Source of the DNA: Draconibacterium mangrovi_A
GTDB taxonomy: Bacteria; Bacteroidota; Bacteroidia; Bacteroidales; Prolixibacteraceae
Reading direction: 5' to 3'
DNA length: 64,000 nucleotides
Assembly (NCBI RefSeq): GCF_037646455.1
Contig: NZ_JBBIXN010000002.1
Span: forward strand, 372,001-436,000
Under the pieces are notes generated by a model, which searched no databases, was not told where the DNA came from, and saw only the letters and a list, made by a program, of their open reading frames with translations. Within the stretch, counting starts at the first letter, position 1; every line of letters starts with the position of its first letter. This document shows, one piece after another, positions 53,199 to 61,488 of this stretch. The position numbers were made by a program, and so were the translations under genes.

Positions 53199-54305
53199 CT
53201 ATACTGCTCTACCGTCCCAAAGCACGATGTCTTCGCCAAATACAATGTTGGTATCGGCTTTCAACAACATTTTAAAGAAGTATTTCTCACCTGCGTTGGT
53301 AAGCTTATCGATCTGGATCACCTCAGCGTCGTCAACATAGTCAACTCCAGCCCAGAAGTTCGAATCCATTTCAGTATTGGCGTATGCCGCTACAATCACG
53401 TCGTCGGGCCAGTCGGCCAGAGGAACAATCTTATACCCTTTGAAGCGCTCAGGATTCATACCGGTGTAATCCATACCTTTGTAAGGCTTCTCGGTAAGTA
53501 CGTAGTCGTACATTTCGGCGTTTGTAACGCTCATGAACAACTTAACCTTTGGCTTAACGTTGGCTTTTTTCAGAGCCTTTGGAATCTTGGCTACAACAGC
53601 TTTCAACGCTGTAATAATGTTAACTTCAGTAATAGCTGCTGCTGTATCAACAGTCAGCACATCACCATCAGCGGAAATACGGGTAAGGATGCCGTCGAAA
53701 TATTCGCCTTCAGCGTCGCCTTTTACACCGTTAATGAATTCATTACCCAGTTCGAAGTTTACCACTTTCGCCATCTCTGCAAGCATCTTATTCTGTGCTT
53801 CAGGTGGCAGTTCGCGGAATACCAGGTTGCCGGTTGGCTGGAAGGGTCGCCAGAACTTCTCGAACGAACGAGGATTAAAGGTGGTAAATGCCATCACGTC
53901 CTGCGGCTCGAGGTATTTCTCGGTTACGTTAAAGTCACCTTTGCTGTCTTCCTCGGTAGGCTGCTCTTTACGTTTCTGCAGCATTTTACCCACTTTCAAA
54001 CGCGGAATGGTAAATTTCTTCTGAATGTTCGGCTCCATGTGAATGTGTCCGCCATCCACCAGCTCGTTGGCTGTGGTAGCTCTTACCAGGAGCGTGTCTA
54101 AAACTTCACCGGCATAAACACTGGTGATATTGATTGCCATTGGCAAAGCACCGTTAAGGCTGCCTCCAATAAGGAGTCCTAATACGCCGGTACCGCCAAC
54201 AAAAGCCACCGGGTTAATACCGGCTGCCGAAGCAATGTCGCTTCCAAAAGTCGCCCCAACCAAAAGGACGATAAGTACAGAGAGAATGGTTTTCGTTGCT
54301 TTCAT
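53199..54305 (-). CDS. Phage major capsid protein
   Basis: A 368-residue protein with the order protease/scaffold then capsid typical of Mu-like heads. Capsid-like features are FTIPRLKVGKMLQK near the start, VVNFELGNEFINGVKGDAEGEYFDGILTRI, a spine-helix region (EVNIITALKAVVAKIPKALK), and a C-terminal sheet region (VAAYANTEMDSNFWAGVDY, FFKMLLKADTNIVFGEDIVLW). The start is ATG 54305; a TTG at 54323 would add six residues. Unusually, residues 1-60 start with a hydrophobic, signal-like stretch (KTILSVLIVLLVGATFGSDIASAAG) and a glycine-rich segment, which may be removed by the prohead protease or may anchor proheads. Confidence 0.78.
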   Translation of the reverse strand: MKATKTILSVLIVLLVGATFGSDIASAAGINPVAFVGGTGVLGLLIGGSLNGALPMAINITSVYAGEVLDTLLVRATTANELVDGGHIHMEPNIQKKFTIPRLKVGKMLQKRKEQPTEEDSKGDFNVTEKYLEPQDVMAFTTFNPRSFEKFWRPFQPTGNLVFRELPPEAQNKMLAEMAKVVNFELGNEFINGVKGDAEGEYFDGILTRISADGDVLTVDTAAAITEVNIITALKAVVAKIPKALKKANVKPKVKLFMSVTNAEMYDYVLTEKPYKGMDYTGMNPERFKGYKIVPLADWPDDVIVAAYANTEMDSNFWAGVDYVDDAEVIQIDKLTNAGEKYFFKMLLKADTNIVFGEDIVLWDGRAV

Positions 54306-54347
54306 CTTATAAACGTTTTTCAATTAATTCATTGTAAACTGATCACT

Positions 54348-54371
54348 GTCACCCTGAGCGTAGTCGAAGGG
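54348..54371. repeat. Short dispersed-type repeat between protease and capsid genes
   Basis: The 24-base string GTCACCCTGAGCG followed by TAGTCGAAGGG (reverse strand: CCCTTCGACTACGCTCAGGG then TGAC) matches, to my knowledge, a widely spread short intergenic repeat of many Bacteroidota and related genomes. It sits directly against the stop codon of the protease gene, inside an otherwise compact phage. Confidence 0.55.
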
Positions 54372-55301
54372 CTACTTGTTCTTTTCAGCAATCTCGCGCT
54401 GACGTTTTTCCCAGGCGCTTTCTTCACCGTCGTTAGCAAACTGGTCTTTCAGGTTCGCTTTTTTAGGCAGCTTCTCGAGCATAGCCTTGGTACCTTCAAA
54501 ATCAGCTTCAAAATTGCGCAGGTAGAAAGCCTCTGCGGTGTGGTTCTCATCGTCGTCCAGGCGACCATCTTTAATGGCAGTGGCAATTAATGCCTTTGCC
54601 TCTTTTTCTTTGGCTTCCTTATCAGCCAATTCAATAGCATCGAGCTTATCCTGCAGGACTTTTTTCTCATCCTGTTCTTTTTTCAGGTCAGCTTTAAGGG
54701 TCACAACCTCGTCAATCATAGGCTGAACTGCATTAATGTAGTCCTGCTCAGTCGGATTGTCCTTTAGTTTTAAAACTTTTGCTAAATCCTTCATTTCAAT
54801 ATTATTTTGAGTTTCAATTGCTTTTAATGGAATGGTATTGCCACCTTCTGATAGCTCGATAAGTTTTTCCGAATCGTCGTAAAGGGCTAATGCATTGTTG
54901 TTGGACCCGATATCAACAACTGAAGCTTCTTTGGCTTTCCATTTTAATGCTGTTGCATAACGTTGACCGGGTTTGATGTACTTTTTATCCACACTCTCTT
55001 CGATAACGATAGCTCCCATTGAGGCCATACGCAGAGTTCCCTTTTCAACTTTCTTTTCAATTTTCTGTGAAAAGTCGTCTTCATCGAATACCGCGTCGGC
55101 AAGTATTTTGGTTCCCTCAATGCGAATGTTTTCCCAATGACCAATTGGCAATACTTCATCTTCGTTTCCTCGCCAGGTACGGTTGTGGTTCCACAGCATG
55201 ATCGGGTTTTTCTTGAACTGCGAAAGATCGGCACCGGATGTCATCATCCAGAATCCGTGGTTGTTCAGACTTTCGTCGTGTAGTATAAATGTTTTGGCCA
55301 T
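54372..55301 (-). CDS. Phage prohead protease with C-terminal scaffold region
   Basis: A 309-residue protein. The N-terminal half resembles an HK97-type (S78-like) prohead protease: FILHDESLNNHGFWMMTSG, MLWNHNRTWRGNEDEVLPIGHWENIRIEG with a candidate catalytic His, and GTLRMASMGAIVIEES. The C-terminal half (about 185-309) is a long charged coiled coil typical of scaffolds (VVTLKADLKKEQDEKKVLQDKLDAIELADKEAK). The combination replaces Mu's gpI/Z. I prefer ATG 55301 (MAKTFILHDE); ATG 55340 adds 13 residues and reaches into the divergent promoter region. Confidence 0.8.
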   Translation of the reverse strand: MAKTFILHDESLNNHGFWMMTSGADLSQFKKNPIMLWNHNRTWRGNEDEVLPIGHWENIRIEGTKILADAVFDEDDFSQKIEKKVEKGTLRMASMGAIVIEESVDKKYIKPGQRYATALKWKAKEASVVDIGSNNNALALYDDSEKLIELSEGGNTIPLKAIETQNNIEMKDLAKVLKLKDNPTEQDYINAVQPMIDEVVTLKADLKKEQDEKKVLQDKLDAIELADKEAKEKEAKALIATAIKDGRLDDDENHTAEAFYLRNFEADFEGTKAMLEKLPKKANLKDQFANDGEESAWEKRQREIAEKNK

Positions 55302-55361
55302 TACTTTTTGATTTCTTAAGCACTTCAAAACAAAAGCCATTTTACCACTCGTGCAACTTTA

Positions 55362-55399
55362 TGTATTTACCATAAACTTTTAAGTAGTAGGTAAATACA
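55362..55399. promoter_or_regulatory. Inverted repeat in the divergent late promoter region
   Basis: Perfect 10-bp arms TGTATTTACC (55362-55371) and GGTAAATACA (55390-55399) with an 18-base spacer lie between the leftward capsid/tail genes and the rightward terminase genes. The symmetry, the position and the absence of coding suggest an operator for a regulator controlling both late operons. Confidence 0.55.
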
Positions 55400-55450
55400 A
55401 AAACTATATAAAGTAAGTTCCAAGCTTTAGTTTAGCCCGAAAAATAGAAC

Positions 55451-55900
55451 ATGGCCGGTTTAACAAATAAGCAGAAAAAGGAGTGGGCATATACCGAATA
55501 TGTCACCAATAACCTTTCGCAAAAAGAAGTAGCTGAAAAGGTTGGCACCACAACAGTAACGATGACCCGTTGGGTGCGTGCCGGTAACTGGGACGAGATC
55601 CGCAGGCAAATGCTCGTTACCCGCGATAAACAACTGGGGCGACTTTACGCACAGTTTGATGAACTGACACGTGCCATTGAATTAAAGGAGGAAGGGAAAC
55701 GGTATGCCGACTCCAAAGAGGCCGATACCCTGAATAAACTTACATCTGCAATTCGCTCCCTGGAAACAGAAGCCAGCGTGGCCGATATAGTGGAAGTATC
55801 GAAACGGCTGTTAAACTGGTTGCGTCCGATCGATGCTGCAAAATCGATCGAGATCTCCGGCATCTTTAACGACTTTATCAAACATTCATTAAAAGGCTGA
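55451..55900 (+). CDS. Phage terminase small subunit-like protein
   Basis: A 149-residue protein with an N-terminal HTH (NNLSQKEVAEKVGTTTVTMTRWVRAGNW) followed by helices, the layout of small terminase subunits and of Mu gp27-like proteins. It is immediately before the large subunit gene, overlapping its ATG by one base, and starts the rightward head operon. It likely recognises phage DNA for packaging. Confidence 0.72.
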   Translation: MAGLTNKQKKEWAYTEYVTNNLSQKEVAEKVGTTTVTMTRWVRAGNWDEIRRQMLVTRDKQLGRLYAQFDELTRAIELKEEGKRYADSKEADTLNKLTSAIRSLETEASVADIVEVSKRLLNWLRPIDAAKSIEISGIFNDFIKHSLKG

Positions 55901-57435
55901 TGGCGTACAACAAAATAAAACCGATTGACAGGCAAGCTGCCCGCGACTGGGATAACTACTACGAAAGTTTTGTCGCCTCGGTGCATGCCGATCTGACCGA
56001 AACTCCGGAGCAGAAGAGAAAACGCATTGCAGCACTCGAGGCAGACTTCGAAGCCTGGAAAATGTATTACTTCCCAAAGTATTGTTATGCACCATCGGCA
56101 AGCTTCCATAAACGGGCTGCTAACCGACAGTTAAACAATCCAGAGTGGTACGAATGCGATGTGTGGGCCAGAGAGCTTGCAAAAGATGCTGTGCAAATGA
56201 TGATCACTTTAAACCAGGCACTCACCGGCAAAAAACGTTCGGTTATGCTTATCTCTAACAGCTGGGACAATGCTGCAGATCTGTTACAACCATACAAGAT
56301 CAACCTGGAGAGCAATGAACGTATCATTCACGATTACGGACAACAGGAAATGCCGGGCAGTTGGAAGCGCGGCGATTTTACCACCACTCAGGGTGTTTCT
56401 TTTCTGGCAGTTGGTGCCGATCAGTCGCCTCGTGGTACCCGCGACGAAGAAGTGCGCCCCGACAAGGTGATCATTTCCGATATCGATACGGATGAAGATT
56501 GCCGGAATAGTGAAACCATTAAAAAACGTTGGTACTGGTTTGAGAAAGCGGTGTTCCCAACCCGGTCGGTGAGTAAAGACTTTCAGGTGATCTGGTTAAA
56601 CAACCTGATTGCAAAAGACAGCTGCATGGCACGGGCTATGAAGATGGCCGATAAAGTGGACATCGTTAACCTGGAGGATAAACACGGAAACTCCACCTGG
56701 CCGGAGAAAAACCTGCCCGAGCATATTGCCCGGATAAAAAGCAAGATCAGTACTGCAGCTTACGAAAGCGAATACATGAATAATCCGCTGGCTGAAGGCG
56801 ATGTGTTTAAGGAGATCACCTGGGGGAAAATACCACACCTCAATCACTTTAAATTTATTGTGGTTTATGGCGACCCTGCTCCGAGCAACAGTAAGAACGG
56901 AAAGGGATCGTATAAGTCGGTTTTTGCAATCGGATTTCGCGAAGGTAAATACTATGTTATTTCGGGATTTCTCGATCATGTTACCAATGCTGAGTTTGTG
57001 GAATGGTATTATGCACTCCGGAACTACATCGGTGGTAAAACGCAGGTCTACAATTTCATTGAAAACAACAAGCTGCAAGATCCATTTTACCAGCAGGTTT
57101 TTATTCCCTTATTTAACGAAGCGGCAAAATCAAAGGGTTTTATCGGCATCACACCCGACACCCGCGATAAGCCGGATAAGTTTAGCCGCATAGAAGGTAA
57201 CCTGGAACCGATCAACCGGTTCGGAAACCTGATCTTTAATATTAAAGAGCAGGACAACCCACACATGATCCGGCTCGAAGAGCAGTTCAAGCTTTTAAAT
57301 CCACAAATGAAATCGCCTGCCGATGGCCCCGACTGTATCGAAGGTGGTGTGTGGATTATTAACGAGAAAAATACAGCCATGACTCCCGATAGTTTCAAGA
57401 CATGGAAGTCTCCAAGAAATAAGCATCGAATGTAA
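55900..57435 (+). CDS. Phage terminase large subunit (Mu gp28-like)
   Basis: A 511-residue packaging motor/nuclease. The N-terminal ATPase part has YCYAPSASFHKRAANRQL and WARELAKDAVQMM (residues 89-101), where a Walker A motif is expected but the usual Ser/Thr after the lysine is Asp96. Walker B-like and coupling segments follow (KVIISDIDTDEDC). The C-terminal RNase H-like nuclease part opens with VVYGDPAPS and has FIENNKLQD. Packaging would be headful, as in Mu. Whether the ATPase is fully active with KDA instead of KST is open. Confidence 0.82.
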   Translation: MAYNKIKPIDRQAARDWDNYYESFVASVHADLTETPEQKRKRIAALEADFEAWKMYYFPKYCYAPSASFHKRAANRQLNNPEWYECDVWARELAKDAVQMMITLNQALTGKKRSVMLISNSWDNAADLLQPYKINLESNERIIHDYGQQEMPGSWKRGDFTTTQGVSFLAVGADQSPRGTRDEEVRPDKVIISDIDTDEDCRNSETIKKRWYWFEKAVFPTRSVSKDFQVIWLNNLIAKDSCMARAMKMADKVDIVNLEDKHGNSTWPEKNLPEHIARIKSKISTAAYESEYMNNPLAEGDVFKEITWGKIPHLNHFKFIVVYGDPAPSNSKNGKGSYKSVFAIGFREGKYYVISGFLDHVTNAEFVEWYYALRNYIGGKTQVYNFIENNKLQDPFYQQVFIPLFNEAAKSKGFIGITPDTRDKPDKFSRIEGNLEPINRFGNLIFNIKEQDNPHMIRLEEQFKLLNPQMKSPADGPDCIEGGVWIINEKNTAMTPDSFKTWKSPRNKHRM

Positions 57436-57446
57436 AACATACCAAT

Positions 57447-57869
57447 ATGTACCTATCAGTTGAAGAATTAAACAGCCACCTGCGCGAAGAAACCATGCAG
57501 GCTATTGAGGGAGCAGAAACAACGCTGCTAACCATGGCAATTAAAGGAGCCGAATCAGAAGCCAAAGGCTACCTGCACAAATACGACATAGAGGCCATTT
57601 GGGCAAAGGCAGGCGACGAACGCGACGACCTGCTCCTGATCTGGCTCAAAGACATTGCCGTATGGCATTACATAAACATTGCCAATCCGGGTGTCGACTT
57701 TTCCGTTCGCGAGCGACGGTACCAGGCTGCAATATCCTGGCTAAAAGGTGTGCAAAAAGGCGATATCGTTCCCGACTTTCCATTGCCAACCGATGAGTTG
57801 GGCGAGGAAGAAAACACCACACCATTTATTATCGGAAGCAATCCACGACGCAGTAACCACATTTATTAA
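57447..57869 (+). CDS. Mu gp36-like protein (DUF1320)
   Basis: A 140-residue DUF1320 protein (YLSVEELNSHLREETM, AIKGAESEAKGYLHKYDIEAIW, DIAVWHYINIANPGVDFSVRERRYQAAISWL), the family of Mu gp36, probably a head-tail connector component. Gene order here (terminase, gp36-like, portal) differs from Mu, where gp36 follows the head genes. Confidence 0.85.
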   Translation: MYLSVEELNSHLREETMQAIEGAETTLLTMAIKGAESEAKGYLHKYDIEAIWAKAGDERDDLLLIWLKDIAVWHYINIANPGVDFSVRERRYQAAISWLKGVQKGDIVPDFPLPTDELGEEENTTPFIIGSNPRRSNHIY

Positions 57870-57875
57870 AATACC

Positions 57876-59987
57876 ATGGCTGAAAAGAAACAAAATACCA
57901 CACCCAATCCGGCTCAACAAACCATCGATATGATGGTGGTTCGTCCGGCACGCATCCAGAGCGAAGACATCAGCTCCTGGGTTGAAGCGGTAAACAGTGC
58001 CAAACGCGGCTATCGTACAAAGCTCTACAACCTGTATGAGAACATACTGGCCGATCCGGTTCTTTCCGATGCCATCGATAAGCGGGTAAATGCAATTACC
58101 AATGCCGAGATCGCATTCATGAAAGACGGGCAAACCGTTGAGGCCATGGACGACCTGATCGACACTCCGGAGTTCGAAGAGCTGATCCGTGAGATTGTGC
58201 TGAGCAAAGCCTGGGGAAAAACCGTGGCCGATATCTCCTTTAATCCCGAGTTCGATGTGTTCAGCATTCCGCGCAAACACATTCGCATCGATAAAATGGA
58301 TCGCCCCTTAAAAGAACGCCGCAGGTTCATAATTGAGAAAGAAGGCGATCTTACCAAAGGTTACGACTATGAGAACGATCCGTACATTATCGAGTGTGGG
58401 AAAGACGACGACCTGGGTTTTATATTCAAAGCTGCTCCGTATGTAATTTACAAGCGAGGCGGTTTTGGCGACTGGGCACAGTTTGCCGAGATCTTCGGTA
58501 TGCCGTTCCTGGTAGGAAAATACAACGGTTACGATCCTAAAGCAAAACAACAATTGTTTGAAGCGTTGTCGGAGATTGGTTCCAATCCACGTGCGGCCAT
58601 CCCAAAGGAAACCGATCTGGAGGTGAAGGAAAACAAAAGCAGTGGCAGCAATACGCTTTACAAGGATTTGAAAGATGCCTGCAACGAAGAAATATTGATT
58701 GCGGTATTAGGTAACCTAATGACTACCCTCGATGGATCTTCGCGTTCACAGTCGGAAGTTCACCAGGAAACGCAGGAAGAAATTGCCAAAAACGACCGCC
58801 GTTTTGTTCGTCGTATTCTGAACCGGAAACTGGTACCGCTTCTGCTTAAACGTGGTTATCCGGTTGCCGGTGGTTACTTCTCATTCCCGGAACAGGGCGA
58901 AAACACCACCACCGACCAGTTGATTGAACGTGGCATCAAACTGAAAAAAGAAGCCGATGTTTATGTTGACGACGATTGGTTCTATGAAACTTCAGGTATT
59001 CCGAAACCTGAAAAACAACCCGAGCCAAAACCGGAACCGAAACCAGATCCTGAGCCGGAAAAGAAACCCAAAGCCAAAAAGAAAAAGCTTCGCAATTTTT
59101 TCGCAGAAGCCCCGGTAACTGAACTGACAGATTCCGGGGCGATCAACAGAACCCTGTGGCAGCGTTTCAAGCGTTGGATAACAGGTAAAGTGGAATTGGC
59201 AGACGGTTACAGCATCGATTTCGACAAGATCTTCGCAGAGGCAATTAAAGAGGTGTACGGTGGTGATACTTCACCCGTGAACAAAAGCCTGTTTAACCTC
59301 TCAAACGATCCGCTGCAGAATGCCTTCAGTATCGAATTTGGTAAAGAGGGCGACGACTGGGGAAAAGGCAACGCCGATTTTATTAAGGAATTTCGTAAGA
59401 ACGGAGCCGAGTTCTCGGGCTTTAAGGCACATAACCTTACCAAAGATTTTGCAGAACTGCTTTACGATGAAGATGGTAACCAGCTTACGTTTAAAGCTTA
59501 CAAAAAGAAGTGTCTGGCCCTTAAAGATGTTGAGGAGAGACACTTGCAAACGCAGTACAATACGGCGATTAAATCAACCCGTGCGGCCATCAACTTCCGC
59601 AAGTATCTGGCCAACGAAAAGCTGTATCCCAATCTCGAGTACATCGAGAGCATTGCCGAGCATAAAGACCTGGATCACCTGGCACTGGTTGGAACAATCC
59701 TGCCTATCCGGGACGAGTGGTGGAAAAAGAACCTGCCGCCATCGCGTTGGAATTGCCAGTGTAGTGTTAAGCCTACAAAAAAACCGGCAACAAAAGTGCC
59801 TGATGAAGCTGAACCTGTCGACCCGGTCTTCGCAAACAACCCTGGCGAAACGGCTAAGTTCGTGGTAACCGAAGAAACGGCCTACTATAAAAATACGGCT
59901 AAAAAGCTGCGTGCAACGGTAATTGCGCTGGCTGCCATGCTCGAAAGCCTGCGCCGCCAGTTGGAAGAGGAAGAGGAGGAAAGCTAA
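57876..59987 (+). CDS. Portal protein (DUF935) fused to Mu F-like head morphogenesis protein
   Basis: A 703-residue fusion. Residues about 1-385 are a DUF935/Mu gp29-type portal (DKRVNAITNAEIAF, VIYKRGGFGDWAQFAEIFGMPFLVGKYNG, EILIAVLGNLMTTLDGSSRSQSEVHQE). A charged linker of PEPKP repeats and lysines lies near residues 385-410. The C-terminal part (about 420-660) is a Mu F-like minor head protein (AFSIEFGKEGDDWGKGN, EYIESIAEHKDLDHLALVG, SRWNCQCSVKPTKK). In Mu these are separate genes 29 and 30. The portal forms the vertex channel, and F-like proteins enter the head. It has a one-base overlap (TAATG) with the next gene. Confidence 0.88.
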   Translation: MAEKKQNTTPNPAQQTIDMMVVRPARIQSEDISSWVEAVNSAKRGYRTKLYNLYENILADPVLSDAIDKRVNAITNAEIAFMKDGQTVEAMDDLIDTPEFEELIREIVLSKAWGKTVADISFNPEFDVFSIPRKHIRIDKMDRPLKERRRFIIEKEGDLTKGYDYENDPYIIECGKDDDLGFIFKAAPYVIYKRGGFGDWAQFAEIFGMPFLVGKYNGYDPKAKQQLFEALSEIGSNPRAAIPKETDLEVKENKSSGSNTLYKDLKDACNEEILIAVLGNLMTTLDGSSRSQSEVHQETQEEIAKNDRRFVRRILNRKLVPLLLKRGYPVAGGYFSFPEQGENTTTDQLIERGIKLKKEADVYVDDDWFYETSGIPKPEKQPEPKPEPKPDPEPEKKPKAKKKKLRNFFAEAPVTELTDSGAINRTLWQRFKRWITGKVELADGYSIDFDKIFAEAIKEVYGGDTSPVNKSLFNLSNDPLQNAFSIEFGKEGDDWGKGNADFIKEFRKNGAEFSGFKAHNLTKDFAELLYDEDGNQLTFKAYKKKCLALKDVEERHLQTQYNTAIKSTRAAINFRKYLANEKLYPNLEYIESIAEHKDLDHLALVGTILPIRDEWWKKNLPPSRWNCQCSVKPTKKPATKVPDEAEPVDPVFANNPGETAKFVVTEETAYYKNTAKKLRATVIALAAMLESLRRQLEEEEEES

Positions 59988-60484
59988 TGGACATCAGTGA
60001 ATTTGCACAGAAGTTTCCCGAGAAAATGCAGCAAGTGAAGGAGTTTGTTGAGAAGGATGCCCGTGATGTTATGGGAACGGAAGCTATTGAGCATTTCCGC
60101 GAGTCGTTCACCAACGAAGGTTTTACCGATGAGAACCTGGAGAAGTGGCCGGAGGTTGAACGCCGCAAAACAGATAGCGACTGGTATGGCCACTCGGGGC
60201 AGACAGGCAAGTTTAGTGCAGCACGAACCACGGCGAAGATCCTCACCGGCGAAACCAACGAACTGAAGAATGCCTTCAGCTACAAACATACCGAAACAGG
60301 CGTGCGAGTGATCAACGACAAAGCCTATGCAGCAGTGCATCAGTTTGGCCTGCAGGCATACATCTACGGAAAGAAAGCATTTACCATGCTCAAGCGGCCT
60401 TTTGTAGGACGATCGAAAGTTATGGTGAAGAAAATTAACACCGAGCTGAAAAGCCGGATTATTGAAATTCTAAAATCGAAATAG
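59987..60484 (+). CDS. Phage virion morphogenesis protein (Mu gpG-like)
   Basis: A 165-residue protein of the phage virion morphogenesis family (PF05069 type): EHFRESFTNEGFTDENLEKWPEVERRK, KILTGETNELKNAFSYK, AAVHQFGLQAY and RPFVGRSKVM near the end. Expected to act in tail or head-tail joining. Its ATG overlaps the stop of the portal fusion gene, so it is translationally coupled. Confidence 0.88.
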   Translation: MDISEFAQKFPEKMQQVKEFVEKDARDVMGTEAIEHFRESFTNEGFTDENLEKWPEVERRKTDSDWYGHSGQTGKFSAARTTAKILTGETNELKNAFSYKHTETGVRVINDKAYAAVHQFGLQAYIYGKKAFTMLKRPFVGRSKVMVKKINTELKSRIIEILKSK

Positions 60485-60485
60485 C

Positions 60486-60923
60486 ATGAAGACAATCTAT
60501 CAGGCAATTATCGCACGATTAGCCGACCAGGTACCGGCCCTAAAATGGACTGACATGAATATTGGACAGCTCGACTCAGCCGAACGTCCGGCTGTAATGC
60601 TGCCATGCGCTCTTATATCAATTAAGGTCACCAAAGCCAAAAGCCTTACCGATACGATTCAGGACTGCGAAGCCCAGGTAACGGTTACCCTGGCATTTGA
60701 TGTGCCGGAGCGCACTTCCGGGAATGCACCTGCAGTAAAGCGCATGGAAGGTCTGGCCGTTTACGATATAATCGCCGACACCTATGCAGCACTGCAAGGC
60801 TGGGGAACTGAAAACTTCGACAGTTTGAGCCGTACAAGCCAGGGTGAAGGAACCATCAAAAACGGAACATTTCGGTATCCTGTCACTTTCTCGGTGCAGT
60901 TTGAAGACAACACCGCCAATTAA
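60486..60923 (+). CDS. Phage tail terminator-like protein
   Basis: A 145-residue protein (MKTIYQAIIARLADQVPALKWTDMN, RPAVMLPCALISIKVTKAK, VTVTLAFDVPERTSG, GTFRYPVTFSVQFED) with the size and beta-alpha pattern of tail terminator proteins and of the Mu gp37 region. It is the last gene of the rightward head operon, one base after the gpG-like gene. Confidence 0.68.
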   Translation: MKTIYQAIIARLADQVPALKWTDMNIGQLDSAERPAVMLPCALISIKVTKAKSLTDTIQDCEAQVTVTLAFDVPERTSGNAPAVKRMEGLAVYDIIADTYAALQGWGTENFDSLSRTSQGEGTIKNGTFRYPVTFSVQFEDNTAN

Positions 60924-60965
60924 GATGCAAATGGGATAAGGGGCGGACTATGGATTAGTAAAATT

Positions 60966-60979
60966 GCCGGGCTACCGGC
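60966..60979 (-). terminator. Short hairpin at the convergent gene ends
   Basis: A GCCGG-GCTA-CCGGC stem-loop lies directly past the stop of the minus-strand 70-residue gene and 42 bp past the stop of the plus-strand terminator-like gene. On the minus strand it is followed by AATTTTA, so it may terminate that transcript; it is short. Confidence 0.45.
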
Positions 60980-61192
60980 TTAGTGGTCTCCTTCGGGGTT
61001 GATTGAGTGCAATAGTTTGCGGAGGCTGGTGTAAGCTTGCCAGCGTTTGGCACGCATTTTAAAATCGTCGCTGTCGGTACGCTCGTGCGTAAGCCAGCAC
61101 TCAAAAAACTCGTCGAGGGTCTCAATACAAACCTCGCCGTCTGTTTCCAACAATAACGCATCCAGCGCCTTGTTAATTTCAGCTCTTGTCAT
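60980..61192 (-). CDS. Small phage hypothetical protein
   Basis: A 70-residue helical protein (MTRAEINKALDALLLETDGEVCIETLDEFFECWLTHERTD...). I recognise no family. It is an isolated minus-strand gene between the head operon and the structured region at 61245-61419. Codon use and composition fit a real gene. Confidence 0.55.
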   Translation of the reverse strand: MTRAEINKALDALLLETDGEVCIETLDEFFECWLTHERTDSDDFKMRAKRWQAYTSLRKLLHSINPEGDH

Positions 61193-61244
61193 GGCTTTAA
61201 AATTTAGGGTATTAGAACTCCGGTTTTATTGATCTATAAAACGG

Positions 61245-61419
61245 ACAAAGCCGCCTTAGGTGTGACTTACAATTCTCAATTGCTGCGCAACGCGAACCAG
61301 CATAGCCGTTTCCAACTATACCACCTTAGCGGCTTTGCTTATGGGTTTATTACCCGCCAAGTGGCCGGGTAGAAGTAAGCAAAACCTTGCGCAGCGCAAG
61401 GATATGAAAATTGTAAGTC
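61245..61419. other. Candidate structured RNA or DNA element
   Basis: CAAAGCCGC (61246-61254) pairs with GCGGCTTTG (61329-61337), extended by AGGTG/CACCT. GACTTACAATT (61264-61274) pairs perfectly with AATTGTAAGTC (61409-61419). CCTTGCGC/GCGCAAGG forms a palindrome at 61385-61401, and ACCCG...CGGGT at about 61352-61370. The first two pairings interleave, so as RNA they would form a pseudoknot. Function is unknown; a small RNA, a leader or a replication/packaging site are options. Confidence 0.45.
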
Positions 61420-61454
61420 GGGCGTGAATTTAGCATTTTTGGGCGAATGGCAAT

Positions 61455-61488
61455 AAAAAAACGGAGGTGATTTGCCTCCGCTTTTTTT
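61455..61488. terminator. Bidirectional terminator after the phage lipoprotein gene
   Basis: CGGAGG (61462-61467) and CCTCCG (61475-61480) form a stem with a 7-base loop, flanked by an A run on the left and a T run on the right. It can stop transcription from both sides and lies 36 bp past the stop of the lipoprotein gene. Confidence 0.8.

Noticed and set aside
53181..54101. 306-codon plus-strand open frame opposite the capsid gene
   Set aside because: It is antisense to a well-supported capsid gene. The translation is rich in Cys, His and Phe typical of a shadow frame, and there is no independent context.
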